A stretch of DNA of 64,000 nucleotides from Sindora glabra (lineage: Eukaryota; Streptophyta; Magnoliopsida; Fabales; Fabaceae), in assembly GCA_020226215.1 (NCBI GenBank), contig CM035234.1, forward strand, positions 72,309,135 through 72,373,134, read 5' to 3'. Positions 27,198 to 38,693 of this stretch are shown here, one piece after another. The notes beneath the pieces were generated by a model, which was not told where the DNA came from, searched no databases, and worked only from the letters and a program-made list of their open reading frames with translations. A program made the position numbers and the translations under genes. Numbering within the stretch: position 1 is the first letter of the stretch; each line of letters starts with the position of its first letter.

Positions 27198-27206
27198 ATT
27201 AATAAT

Positions 27207-27480
27207 GACTAAAATCCTATTTTGGTCCCTATAAAATTCAATTTTTATTAATTTCATCAATGACAAAAAAATTTTATTAATTTACTCTCTGTAATATTAA
27301 AATTCATCAAATTTTAATCCTTTTATACAATTTTTGTATAGTTCTTCCTAACAAAAATTTGTACAAAAAGATTAAAACTTGATAATTTTTAATATTAGAT
27401 GGACTAAATTGATACAAACTTTTTGTCAAAGATGAAATTGATAGAAATTAAATTTTATAGGGACCAAAATAAATTTAGTT
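27207..27480. mobile_element. MITE with GGTCCC inverted ends and 9-bp duplication (Mutator-like)
   Basis: The left end, GACTAAAATCCTATTTTGGTCCC, pairs with the inverted right end AACTAAATTTATTTTGGTCCC, and pairing continues inward (CTATAAAATT...ATCAATTTCATC). The 9-bp sequence ATTAATAAT lies directly outside both ends (27198-27206 and 27481-27489). A 9-bp target duplication is characteristic of Mutator-like elements. At 274 bp with no coding sequence it is non-autonomous. The flank is AT-rich, so part of the duplication could be chance. Confidence 0.65.
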
Positions 27481-27489
27481 ATTAATAAT

Positions 27490-28181
27490 ATATCTTCAAG
27501 AAAAAAAATTAAAACTTTGCAACAAGCCTTTAATTTAAGTGACACTTAATATCGTTTAAGGGCTTTGTACCTCTTATTATACTTAGGATTTGATCACTGA
27601 ATCTTTATGTATGCATAAAATTACTTAATCACTCTTCCATTAGAGAAAAAAGAAGTAAAATTAAAACTCTTTATAGAAACCTATAAAAATATAAATTAAA
27701 TTTATATATTTACATAAAAATAAATTAATGATAATAAAAATTATCAAATAAAAATACAACTACAACTAAAATAATTAAAGTTTTCAATTTTTTAAAAATA
27801 TTTTTACAATGGTTAAAATTTGCCAATATATATATTGGAACAATTATCCAAATAAGCATCATATCGCATTTTTATATAAATTTATATAATATTGCATCTT
27901 CAACAATAAAATTAAAATTTTTACAAAGAAATATAAAAATTGTAAAATAAATTAATTACTTAAAATACCTAACAAAAATTCAACCACAATTAGCATAACT
28001 AAACTCTTCTATTTTTTTTAAATTATATTTATTATGGTTAAAGTTTATTGTTAACATTTGTTAAGAATTTTTAATTAATAATATTTTCATCTTTATTTAT
28101 TCAATATATAATTTACAAAATAATTATTTATAAATATAGTGAATTATGATAGCAAATATTATTGGTCATAGATAAGATTTT

Positions 28182-28182
<1 letters not shown>
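27490..28182. other. AT-rich noncoding interval
   Basis: No gene, repeat family or regulatory signal recognised. Confidence 0.4.

Positions 28183-28257
<75 letters not shown>
28183..28257. repeat. (TA)n microsatellite
   Basis: About 37 TA dinucleotides. The open frame that crosses it is an artefact of Tyr-Ile repeats. Confidence 0.95.
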
Positions 28258-28265
<8 letters not shown>

Positions 28266-28646
28266 TAAATTGAAGGTAAAATTATTATCCAATTTAATTA
28301 ATTTTTTTCTTACTTTTTTGTTTAAATATTTAAGAAAAATTATTTCTATCTTTTCTTATTTTTATTATTTTTCCGCATTCAAAAAATATGAGGAAAAAAT
28401 TTCTTCTTATTTTTTTCTCTTTTTTTATGCCTAAGCAGAGTGTTAATTTTTTTGCTTCTATGTCATTAATACAGTAACATACAAATATATTACTAGATTT
28501 AATTATTCGTATATTATCATATAACATATTAAATTCAATTTTAAATGAGTAAATTTGATATACACTCAAATTTAATAATATATTAATACATCATCATATT
28601 AATAATATACTATAATTTTTTATGATAATAAGAAATTTCTCTCGTC

Positions 28647-28672
28647 ATATATATATATGTATATATATATAT

Positions 28673-28703
<31 letters not shown>
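28647..28703. repeat. Compound (TA)n-(GA)n microsatellite
   Basis: A TA run with one TG interruption passes directly into about 15 GA dinucleotides. Confidence 0.9.
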
Positions 28704-28890
28704 TAAAGTTATACTGTCTTTGGAAATATTCTAAATTTGAAATTTTGAACATGTGGCAAAATGCTATTAACGCACGTGTCAAAGGATACAATTAACCAAA
28801 GATTTTTAATAGTTAAGATTATTTCGACAAAATTGTAAGAATGACCCTATTCTTCAAAATCTTGCCAAATCATGTCTATGTGGAAAAACA

Positions 28891-29053
28891 GGGCAATTCT
28901 ACAGTACCCCGGAGGGTTTCAAACCCGAAGTGATGTGGTGCATTTTGGACCATTAGATGAGATTATCAAAATTTTTAGTAATCTCATCCAATGATTTGCA
29001 TTATGCAACGTCACCCCGGGTTTGAAACCCCCCGGGGTACTATAGCAAGCACC
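28891..29053. mobile_element. Foldback MITE with GC-rich ends and 9-bp duplication (Mutator-like)
   Basis: The 163-bp segment folds on itself along almost its whole length. The left arm CTACAGTACCCCGGAGGG and the following TTTCAAACCCG pair with the right arm, whose inverse reads CTATAGTACCCCGGGGGG and TTTCAAACCCG. The inner arms also pair (ATTAGATGAGATTA with TAATCTCATCCAAT). GGAAAAACA occurs directly outside both ends (28882-28890 and 29054-29062), a 9-bp target duplication. It is an unusually GC-rich island in an AT-rich region. A 61-codon open frame starting inside it is not a gene. Confidence 0.75.
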
Positions 29054-29062
29054 GGAAAAACA

Positions 29063-29789
29063 TCGTTGAAAATTAATTTCTATACCTACGAGGCACAGAG
29101 AGCACTGAAAATCATATTTTTGTTTTTGTCTTATTCGAATTTAGATACTCTTAACACAAATGAAATGCAATATTAGCTGAAGGTATGTGGCTCAAGTATT
29201 CTTTGTATGAACATAATTCATTCAAGTTCTATCATATCAGTATTATGGACATGATAGGAAATTCATCATGACTAGAACCCGTAAAATTGAGAGAAGTAGA
29301 TAAAACAATAACATTTATGTATTCGAATATCAATTTTACTTTATAGACAAGGAAGGAAATTTTATTACGATAAGAAAATAAAAAAAATACATGAATAAAT
29401 TTAAAAATTTGAACATCTAAATCTCAACTAAAAATTGAAAATAAAAATATGTATAATATCAGAATGGATTTTTTAATAATAAAAGTGACAAATCGATATA
29501 TATGATTTTAAATTTGAAATCAGAAAAAAAAATCCAAAATAGAATTAAGGTTCTTTGTTTTGTTGAAAATATTTTTAATAAAAATATAACATTTGCATGT
29601 ATAGTGATGAAAAAATAACATATCACTTGTAATTGCAATTTGAAAAAGTAATACTTAAAATTATGATAATAAAAAAAAATTTCCTAAAATTTTCATTTAA
29701 TATTAAATAAATAAAATATAAATGGGATTTTTTCATTAATATGAGGTAAAATATTGCTGAAAATTTTATAGTGCATGCTACCATAGCCA
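29063..29789. other. AT-rich noncoding interval
   Basis: No gene or element boundary recognised. Confidence 0.4.
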
Positions 29790-29797
29790 TATGACAG

Positions 29798-30118
29798 TAC
29801 GGGTGTAAAATGAATTAAAGTCCACAGGCCAGTCCGTGGGTTTTAATAGGCTTGGACTGCTTAAAATTTAGTCTATTTTTTTCACAGGTAATACAAATTG
29901 GTCTAGGCGAACTAAAATCCACACGGACCGGACAGATACAGATTGATCCACAAACTTATAGTTAAAGTCTGTGAACCGGTTGGACTGGTCTATGAACTTA
30001 AGGATACAGATCGAATATGGACTCCTAAGCATTTAATTCATTTTTTTTATGGGTAATACGGACTAGACCTTAACGGACCGGTCTATATCTTATTCGGTCT
30101 GTCTGCTTTATACCCCTA
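29798..30118. mobile_element. hAT-like MITE
   Basis: The left end TACGGGTGTAAA pairs with the inverted right end TAGGGGTATAAA (10 of 12). The flanking 8-mers are TATGACAG (29790-29797) and TGTGACAG (30119-30126), an 8-bp duplication with one mismatch, as made by hAT transposases. The 321-bp interior is noncoding, with GGTCCG/CGGACC-type words arranged as an internal inverted repeat. Interior words recur in the element at 33251-33555. Confidence 0.65.
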
Positions 30119-30126
30119 TGTGACAG

Positions 30127-30787
30127 CATGCTATTAACAATTTTCTCACTTAAAATAACTTATTTTTTTACAACTTTTTTTTTATTTTTGAATTTATATT
30201 TTACATATGTATATAAATAATTTTTTCTTTAATTATTTTTGTAATATTTTATTACAAAATAATCAAAATATTTTATTTCATTGAATTACTTAATAATATT
30301 TTTAATTTTAATTTTTATTATTTCAAAATTGATGTATTATTTTTTATTTATTCCATTTTATTTTTTTATTTGTATTTTTTATACTCACTCTTATTATTTA
30401 TAACTTAAATAATAATATCACTAAGTAATATAAATATAGCATGATATATTTTATTTTTATTATAAATATACTTTTAATAAACTAGTTTAATCTAATTTTT
30501 TTAATTACATATTTTATTTTTAACTCTTATTATTTACAAATCACACATTGTTTATCTTTTTTTTTTAAGAATGGCCCTATCAAGATTTTATTTTCAAAAT
30601 CTTGCCAGACCTATATTTACTACTTGGGTTTAATTAGAAATTTTAATTAATTTTTGTATTTTTCCATAAATTTTTCTTATAAAAAATTTAAATTTTAAAT
30701 TGAAGGTTGTGATTAAATAAAAGAAATCGGATGCTTATTATTGTACCATATCACCCTAAGTACTAAACCTCCCTAGGTGCACTAGAA

Positions 30788-30790
<3 letters not shown>
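30127..30790. other. Noncoding interval with a diverged relative of the 28.83-29.05 kb repeat
   Basis: 30567-30612 (AAGAATGGCCCTATC, then TCAAAATCTTGCCAGA) resembles 28834-28873. 30745-30787 (ATCACCCTAAG...CTCCCTAGGTGCACTAG) resembles the right arm of the foldback MITE. The left arm is not visible. The remainder is AT-rich. Confidence 0.4.

Positions 30791-30862
<72 letters not shown>
30791..30862. repeat. (AT)n microsatellite
   Basis: About 36 uninterrupted AT dinucleotides, placed next to the diverged MITE relative. Confidence 0.95.
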
Positions 30863-30869
<7 letters not shown>

Positions 30870-31443
30870 TCATCTTTTTCCCTTAGCCAAAGATACACAG
30901 CATCAGTGAGGTTGTTTTGTTTGCCTCAATAGGATGGAAAATTATATTTTTCAAGAAGTAGAAAATAGATGGGTTGTTTCATTAGTGATTATTTTACAAA
31001 TTGGGAGAAATAGAATTTCTTATGAAGTCTTACTTTCTATAAAATATGAGATGTTACTTGCCCTCTTCTCACTTCGATAATTTCTATTTTCTATGTTATT
31101 TATAGATATAATGATAAAATTATCCTTATTAAATTTAATTAATAATAACTAAAATTTATTACTTTATATTATAATAATATTAGGGATATAATAATCATTT
31201 TATTAACATTTCTTAAGATATTCAAAATTGAATCAAACAAGATATAAAAAGTGACTTACTAGGAAGTATCACTTCTTATATGTCAAGCAAATAACTTTAA
31301 ATACTTCTGAAAAAGTTCACAAAAAAAATTATTTATTAAGAAATTCAATTTCCCGTGAGAAATTACTTTCTATATGAATCAAAATACTCCAGTATATAGG
31401 AGTAAAGAATTAAATCACCTCCTTACTTATCAAAATAATGTGG
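30863..31443. other. Noncoding interval with weak inverted-repeat ends
   Basis: The left part (TTTTGTTTGCCTCAATAGGA, about 30915) and the inverse of the right part (TATTTTGATTCATATAGAAA, about 31385) are loosely alike. This could be an old Harbinger- or hAT-type MITE of about 475 bp. No clear target duplication was found, so it is not called as an element. Confidence 0.3.
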
Positions 31444-31452
31444 TAATTATAA

Positions 31453-32031
31453 ACATGTAAAACGAGTTGTGGGTCTAGAAGCTTTACGGGTAGCCTGTAG
31501 ATGCACGACAGTCTGATCTTTTTTTTTTTACTCATTTTTATTGTAAGTTTACATGAGCAAGCTTGCACGAGCCAATGCTCATGCGGGGGCTCGCAAGCCC
31601 TGGCCATGCAAGTTTTTGTGGGATTTTTTTATTTTTTATTTTTTAATAATTCTTTAAATATATAAGGATTTTTTATCCAATCTAATTTTCAATTTAATAT
31701 ACAATGACCTAATATGATATTTTTTGAATTTATTTAGCTAATTAATTATATAAAATTAAAAAAATCTAATTAGTTAATTATAATTTATTAAAAAAATAGA
31801 TATTTTTAATCTAACTTAATCTAATATCCCGTTAACATACCTTTTTCAACATTTAGAGTTTGATATTTGATTGTTGCATGTATACTTCTAATAGTTTAAT
31901 TATTTTTAATTGTAAAAAAAATGCAAGTTATTCGTGAGCCCTCATAGTCCCGATAGAATATGCTTGTTTTTTATGCAAACTTATGAAGATAAGTTCGTGT
32001 GAGCTACCTTGCCCTAACTTACATGCTTAAG
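31453..32031. mobile_element. Candidate foldback DNA element with 9-bp flanking repeat
   Basis: TAATTATAA occurs directly outside both ends (31444-31452 and 32032-32040). The ends share CATGTAA in inverted orientation, and the arms share further inverted words such as TAAGTTTACAT/TAAGTTTGCAT and GGGGCTCGCAAG/AGGGCTCACGAA. GC-rich arms enclose a 250-bp AT-rich centre. The flanking repeat is AT-only and the terminal pairing is offset by several bases, so the boundaries are uncertain. Confidence 0.4.
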
Positions 32032-32040
32032 TAATTATAA

Positions 32041-33240
32041 TTGGAGAATGAATGAAGTAACTTATAAATTGGGTTGGATTCATTCGTTTTTTACACGAGT
32101 TTTTAATATGGAGATCTTAATTTGGTCTTTATCAATTCAAATTAGCCTACTAACTTTTCTTTTCAAAATTTAATTTTTTAAAAAATTTTAATTTTAAATA
32201 ATAAAAAATTAAAATCATTTAAAAGTATTACATATTCATTTATAAATTAATTATAATATATTTTAAATTCATATATAATATTAAAAAATATTATCTATAA
32301 AAAATATAAGTTATAAAATACTTATAAAATAAAAATATTATTTATAAATTATTTGTAATATAATTCTATATAACTAAAAATGAAAAATATAAGTATAATT
32401 TTATATAAATTAAAATTATGACTTATAAAAAGGAAAAAATTGTATATCAGTCCAACCCCTTCTACAAACTTTTACAAACTAACCTGATTATAGCGTACAT
32501 TTCTTACGATCTCTAAAATGAGTTTAAGTCTTTTGAAATTTGCAAGTTAATGGGCCATCCCATAAACTACAACCTATTTCAATAACTTTAATAGTTATAA
32601 GGGTCTCTTATACTTTTAATCAAACAAACCCCTTTTTCTACTTCAAAAAAATTAATAATTTCAAACTTAGAATAATAAAATTTTGATAAAATTATTTTCA
32701 AATTATATAAAATTATTATTTTATTTTTAAATAATAATTTATATAAATAATTTTATTCTTTAATTATCATAAAAATAAAATTATATATATTATTATTAAA
32801 AAGAAAATTATAACTTAATAAAATGTAAAGAGTATTTTACTCTTTCAAATAAATTTATAATTTTATCTTGTTTTAACAAAGCATGTGGCCTCAAAGACAA
32901 TCTTCCTTTCTTTCCCTATCACCCACCTTTGTTCTTCATTCCTTTGGCAACACTAGCCAAAGCTTAATATTTTGGCTTATTCATTGTAGTCATTATGCAT
33001 TAGCAATTCGAAGGTGCTCTTCTTTAAAAGTGGGCGTTAGTGGATGCCTTTGAAGTAGCCAGCGGTAGCTAATGCCACTGACGGTAGCTAAACCCCTCTG
33101 TGAAAGAAGCCCCACCTCACAAGTTTAGAAAGGATTGAGTGGGATTGTATCAATTTCTAGTTGAATTGAAAAAGCATTAAAGTGCAACTCTTTTATAGAA
33201 TTAGCATTGTTCTTGGCAAAGTTAAGCTCCATAAGTTGGT
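32041..33240. other. Noncoding interval
   Basis: 32160-32420 is extremely AT-rich. 32870-33170 has higher GC and words such as AGCCAGCGGTAGCTAATGCC with a nearby GACGGTAGCTAA, but no open frame or family is recognised. Confidence 0.4.
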
Positions 33241-33250
33241 TAAGTGAGTA

Positions 33251-33555
33251 AACCTATCAAACGGGTCAACTTGTGCGGATAAAGCTAATCCACAATAGAC
33301 CAAATTCATAATGGATCAGTTTATATTACTCGTGTTCAAAATAGGTTCAATTTTAAGAGATCCAAACTTCTCAAAACTTGTAATGAATATGAACTGGTCC
33401 CTAGGCTTCAATTGAAAGTTTACGAACTTAGCAAATACAGGCCGGTCCATATTACCTCTATTAAAAAATGAGCTCAATTTTTAAATTTCAAATTTGTGAA
33501 AAATAAGTCATAGGTTATGGGCTAGTTTGTGGGTCATGACCCATTTTACACTTTA
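33251..33555. mobile_element. hAT-like MITE related to the one at 29.8 kb
   Basis: TAAGTGAGTA lies directly outside both ends (33241-33250 and 33556-33565). The left end AACCTATCAAACGGGTCA and the inverted right end TAAAGTGTAAAATGGGTCA share the AAAYGGGTCA core. Interior words such as GGCCGGTCCATATTACC match, in inverse, GGGTAATACGGACTAGACC in the 29798-30118 element, so both probably belong to one family. The 10-bp repeat is longer than the 8 bp expected for hAT; two matching bases may be chance or part of the ends. Confidence 0.55.
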
Positions 33556-33565
33556 TAAGTGAGTA

Positions 33566-35940
33566 GATATTTTTGCCTTACTTTACAATTACTTTTCTTT
33601 CTTATATTCTAAATTCTATTCTAGATTCTAAAGTCTTAACTTCATAACCTCTTTGATTCACTATTTTTTAGCAGATTGTTCCTCCATACTTAAAGTAAAA
33701 AATTAGGATATGAATACTTCGACTAATTAATTAATCAATACATAACATGTGATACATGTAAATAACTAAAAAAATTAAATTATGGTATGCAAATTAAAGA
33801 TAACCGGTCAACAAACTGATTTATCTTTTTAATTTTACCCTATACTCATCAAGAAATTATATTTTTCTCTCTTCCTTAATTTTTTTAATACTTCATTAAT
33901 TAGTTTAGATAATTTTATTTTAATTCTATAGACACTTAATCATGAAAATGCAATTCTAACTCATTATTTTTTTCATTTAGTCCTAACAAAATTTAAATAT
34001 TTAAATAATTATAATATATCAAATAAAATTTTCAAATGAAAAATAAAATATTAATTATTTAAAGATAATATAAATTAAGTATATTGTAATATAAATTAAA
34101 TTCAAAACAAAAAAATTGAAATTTGTAGAAAATAAATTAAAGCATGAAATTTATTAATTTTTATAGTTCAATAAATTTGAAAAAAGTAGCATTGATTAAT
34201 TACCTTGAATTATGATTTTGATAAGTGAAGTTAGTAGAAAATAAATTGAAACATAAAATTTCTAAGTCTTTTATAATATGAGGAATTTATAAAAATAATA
34301 TCAAATGGTTATCTTAAATTGTGTCATTTGTTAAGTAATTTAAAAGATTGAATTTATTTAAATAATAATTTATCAATTTTATAAAATCTATTTATGAGTG
34401 AAAAATAATTAAAAAAATTTAAAAGATAACTTTTAAAATATAAGAAATTAGATTTTTTTTAACTCATTTTGTATTTCAAATAAGTCATGTGTTATTTTTT
34501 TAGTGCTAATTTTTTCCTTAACTAAACTAATTAAAAGTATTTCAATTTTATACAAAATAATTTCAAATAATATGTACAAAAAAAGTCAAATATAAAATGT
34601 CAATGGGCTTAAAATTTAATATATTTACAAATGAATTGATTTTGTAATATTATCATGGATTTAATATATAATGATAGAGTGAACCAAAGCTCTACATGTA
34701 ACTTAATATAAATAACTTACTTAAATAATTAGCTTTGTATTGAATGTAGAATTATATAAAAAATTAGAGTTGCAAATATAAATATTGTGTCATAAATATT
34801 TCACTTACTTAGTAAGTGTCTCATTATTTTATCTTAACTATTCATTTTAATATCATCAAAATCATATAGTTATCATATAGCCATGATATCAAAGTATCAA
34901 TACCCAAAATCATATTCATTTTGCTTGAAATTGCTAGGTTTAGAAGTTCTTTGAGTAGTGTTTACTATAAATTATAGTAGTGCTTACTATAAATTATACT
35001 GGAAATCTAGGTAGTAAACTCATATGATTTTGGTATTTGCTTGACATTTTTTTCCATTTATGATTTTATAGGCCAGTTGCAACTTTTGATTACTCTCAAG
35101 ATGTGATCTTTATAATTTTTAGGATTATTAGTTAAGTTATGAAACTTCTTATGTCTTATAAATTTTATCTTCATAAAAGATAATACTTTCCTTGTATTTT
35201 ATGAGAATAGTTATTATTGAACGTGATTCAATATGAATATGAATATTTCTAAGTGGATTGTGGTTATACGTGAGTTCAAGTATGTTTTTTGAGCCCTTAC
35301 ATATGCTTTAAAATCAACATTGGTACATGTGATTTTCAAATATGCTTCATCTATTTGTAAAAGTATGATGTTTGATCTTAATCCTAAATTCTTAAGGGTT
35401 TTTCTTAGAAAATTCCAATTGCAATTGGATTTTTATTTTGTCGTGACTATTATGGAAGGTATACAAGAGGACTTTTATGTGAAGTAATAAGGGAATTTTT
35501 AATAGATTTTGAGATTTCACTTTTAATTGAATCAGGGATTTAATCTTAATTCATACTTCTAACTCTCTAGATTGGGATTTTGGATTTAATCTTAACCTTA
35601 AAAAAAGGTTTGACATTTACTACTTTTGTATGACTAAATTAGAAATTCGACCTTGATATGCACTTTTGACTTTTATATGGTTGACTATTTAAAAAGTTCT
35701 GTTGGATTCTATTTGGTGAAGTTATATGATTTATTAAATGTAAGTTGTATATTTTTACTATTTCATACTTGTATATATGATTATGATTTATGTAAGAGTA
35801 AGATTTAATTATGAACTTATTGTGTTTTGTTGAATTAGTTTTGCAAAGAAGGAAATTACCAAAAACATGCATTATATATATATCATTTGCTCTACTCTAG
35901 CTATTTTTAACATTTGAGATAAGCTTATTTGTTTTTGCTT
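33566..35940. other. AT-rich noncoding interval
   Basis: No gene recognised. 34965-34995 contains a short tandem duplication (GTGTTTACTATAAATTATAGTA then GTGCTTACTATAAATTATA). The minus-strand open frame at 35639-35872 is low-complexity. Confidence 0.4.
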
Positions 35941-35949
35941 AGGAATTTG

Positions 35950-37560
35950 GTAAGATTTGAATAAAGGTTGTTTTATCCTTTTGCTCCTAATGGAAGATTC
36001 TCTTACTAACTAGTAGAGGCTTCTACTAAAAGTTATTGTTCTAAAGATAAGAGGTGTTGATTGGCATAATTATTTTGTTCCATTAAAGACTGTATGTTTT
36101 TGGAGGAAACTTTTTCATCCTCTTTATTGCTAAGCTTAAAAGAAGTTACAACAAAAGTTCTTTTAGGACTAGAGGATTCTATGTGGAGAGATTTTTTAGG
36201 TGGTAGTTCTGACATAAACTTTTCTTCTTTGGTACCATTCTTGCTTGGTTGTATGTCCTATACTAATGGTTCTACTAAAATGATCATCTATTTGATTAGT
36301 TTCATCATATAACCCAAACCATTCAAAGAAAGAAAATTTTTTTCATATCTATTCATAAAATTGTAATAAAGATTTTGAATATTTGACTTAATTTTTCCTT
36401 TAAATTTTTCAAAAAACTAAGTTCTTTGGGGAGTGAGTTCTTCTGAATAGATCTTCTTCGTTAGAGACTCCTTGTCAATTTGGAAAACCTTTTCAAAAAC
36501 ATTTAGATTATAAATTATTTGGGTTCCAAATCATTATTAATCATTTAAGAAGCGGTTGGAGAATTGATAAATCCAACAAATTTAATATTTGTTTTTGTCA
36601 TATTATTTAGCCTTCTCTTTACCTATTTGAGCAGTTTGAGTATGTACTAGTTAGGAAATTCCACTAGAGTCTAAGATTAATATTAATTGTTGATTCAACA
36701 GATGAATATCTAATGGTAAGTTGAAGGGCTTTTCTTGACTATTTCTTTTTGTTAAGAAATATTTTCTATGTGCCCTTTTGGATCTATTGCCATTTGGGCT
36801 ATTTGGTCTTATTAAAATTTTTACAACTTTGGATCGTAGCCTACATCTACTTCTATTAAAGGAAATCAAGGCTAAACCATCTAGCTTAGTTTCAATCCTT
36901 GATCTATTCCTAGGAAGGATCTTTAGAGGTTTAAATGCTCCTTTTACACCCTGAGATTCAAAGAAATCTATACTTTCCCATGGTGTCTTTTGAGGAATTA
37001 ATAAGTTAAATGTAGTGTAGTCAATCAATAAAAAGGTAGTTTCTCCATTCCTAGTTAGAGGTTTGATACATTTGGAAGCATTAGAGTTGTGAAGTTCCTT
37101 AGGGATTTGTCTAGGTTTCATATTATAACCATGGGCTTGACATTTGGTTTGATCATAGGCTCAAGAAACTGATCTATCCTGAGGACTGCATCAATATTTG
37201 GAAAGCAATTGAAATAGATGGTTCTTTGACGGTTGATTTTGTAGCTATTGGATGCATCATATATGCATGTAGTTGTATCTTTCATTATGTTTCTTGGCAT
37301 CTTTTCCAGAAAGTAGAGTAAAACTCTTATCTTCAAGTTTGACACCAAGTGGTTCTTCAACAATCTTGATTATAAAGTTAGACCTAGTGAAGAAAAGATG
37401 ATTTAAGATTTTATAAAACTCTTTATCTAAGAATTTAAGCATTTTCTAGTCATTAATTTCTTGATTTATTTCTTCAAATTTGATTTCTTATTTAAAAATA
37501 AATTTTGAATCAATTTTCATTTTGAAAGAGGATTTTAAAGAGGACGGAGAGTGAGTAAAA
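35950..37560 (-). pseudogene. Frameshifted coding remnant, possibly endogenous pararetrovirus (Caulimoviridae-like)
   Basis: Read from 37560 downwards, three overlapping minus-strand frames with ordinary amino-acid composition follow each other: 37442-37257, 37363-37118 and 37121-36651. A fourth piece lies at 36215-36033. Such a run of adjoining frames is the signature of one frame broken by indels and stops. Short motifs, YMHI followed by a stop and CIQ (about 37250), and IYFNCFPN (about 37200), recall the 30K movement-protein region of plant pararetroviruses. The piece near 36070 (LMEQNNYANQHL) recalls their downstream polyprotein spacer. No reverse transcriptase or protease is present nearby. 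The identification is tentative. A gag-like fragment of an unrecognised retroelement is the main alternative. Confidence 0.35.
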
Positions 37561-38540
37561 CAAGTAAAAAGATATCAAAACATTAATATAAGATAAAAAT
37601 TCTCCTATCTAATACCAAAACTTTTAGGTTCTATAGGGATAAATATATAAATCTACTATATTTGCCATATGAATTAAATATTAAACTTTCAACATTAAAT
37701 ATTCATTTTGAATCATGTAACCCCATCTCGTGCATTACATGAGAGTACAGGTGATAGAACCAACCCTAAACTCAACTTTAAAAACAAGACTTATGTGTCT
37801 TTAAGAATTCATGTTATGCAACGTCTTATTGATTATCCAAAATAATATTCACACTCAAATGTTAATATATAATTCACAATTACTAACTTTTGGAGGGCTT
37901 GAATATCAGCAACTTTTCATGTTCCTAGTCTGTTCATGTATTGAAATGGATTTGTATTATATTCAACTTAAACATATCGTATAACTGTGGTAAGCAATTT
38001 TTAGATTGGGTCAACGTCCAATACTAGATTAACTTTATGTTGATCACTTTGAGATTGCATGTTTTGCAATTCGTGGGATATGATGCACCCGACTTACTGT
38101 AGCAGACTCTTGGAACTATGGGGATGTTGAGCACACTAATCACAGCTTTCAACAGAGTGTTCTTACAAAATTGCTTCATTCTATGGGCCAGATGGGTTAA
38201 TTTTACCCTCTTTAGTGAGTCAGTTTCCATTGTGCAAGTTTACTTTTTCTGCTTTTATAATCATGAATCCTTTTAATTATTCCTACATATCACATGAATC
38301 TGAGATACGTAAGGCATGAATCATTCAGCAGCAAGAAATCAAAATATAGAATGATGGAAATGCCTCAAACAAATGTGGGCTTATTTTAAAAGTGGATCAA
38401 CCCACGGAGGGCCACTAAACCTAGAATGTACCCAGGAAGAGAAAAAAGGGATGGCTGAACAAGCATTGCTGATTTGTGTGGAGATTAACCGTGCCAACTG
38501 CCTGTGTCTATTCCCACAACCTATGAAGGAAGAAGCTACC
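37561..38540. other. Upstream flank of the INTS7-like pseudogene
   Basis: This interval becomes less AT-rich towards 38000, consistent with entry into a genic segment. No TATA box or upstream exon can be assigned with confidence. The open frame beginning at 38373 simply reads into the pseudogene exon in frame; the conserved N terminus begins at 38541. Confidence 0.4.
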
Positions 38541-38616
38541 ATGGAAAGAACTTATGCAGCTTGTGCCATGGAATGGAGTATTCAATTTGAGAAGGGCCTT
38601 CTTTCTAAGGAACCAG
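38541..38616 (+). pseudogene. INTS7-like pseudogene, exon 1
   Basis: Encodes the conserved start ERTYAACAMEWSIQFEKGL. It is followed by a GT donor at 38617 and a 77-bp intron ending CAG at 38693. The split codon GGA joins exon 1 and exon 2 in frame, so this junction could still splice. ATG 38541 is preferred over the upstream in-frame ATG at 38373 because it matches the conserved N terminus. Confidence 0.8.
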
Positions 38617-38693
38617 GTCCCACCCCTTTCTGTTTCTCTTATTTCTTATTCAACTCCCTACTGCTTCCCTTTCAAATCTCATTAGCTGATCAG

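Noticed and set aside
28162..28434. 90-codon open frame
   Set aside because: Created by the (TA)n microsatellite, which translates as Tyr-Ile repeats.
28991..29176. 61-codon open frame
   Set aside because: Starts inside the right arm of the foldback MITE; no independent support.
31410..31607. 65-codon minus-strand frame with several Cys and His
   Set aside because: Lies in the GC-rich arm of a candidate foldback element; the Cys/His spacing fits no zinc-binding motif.
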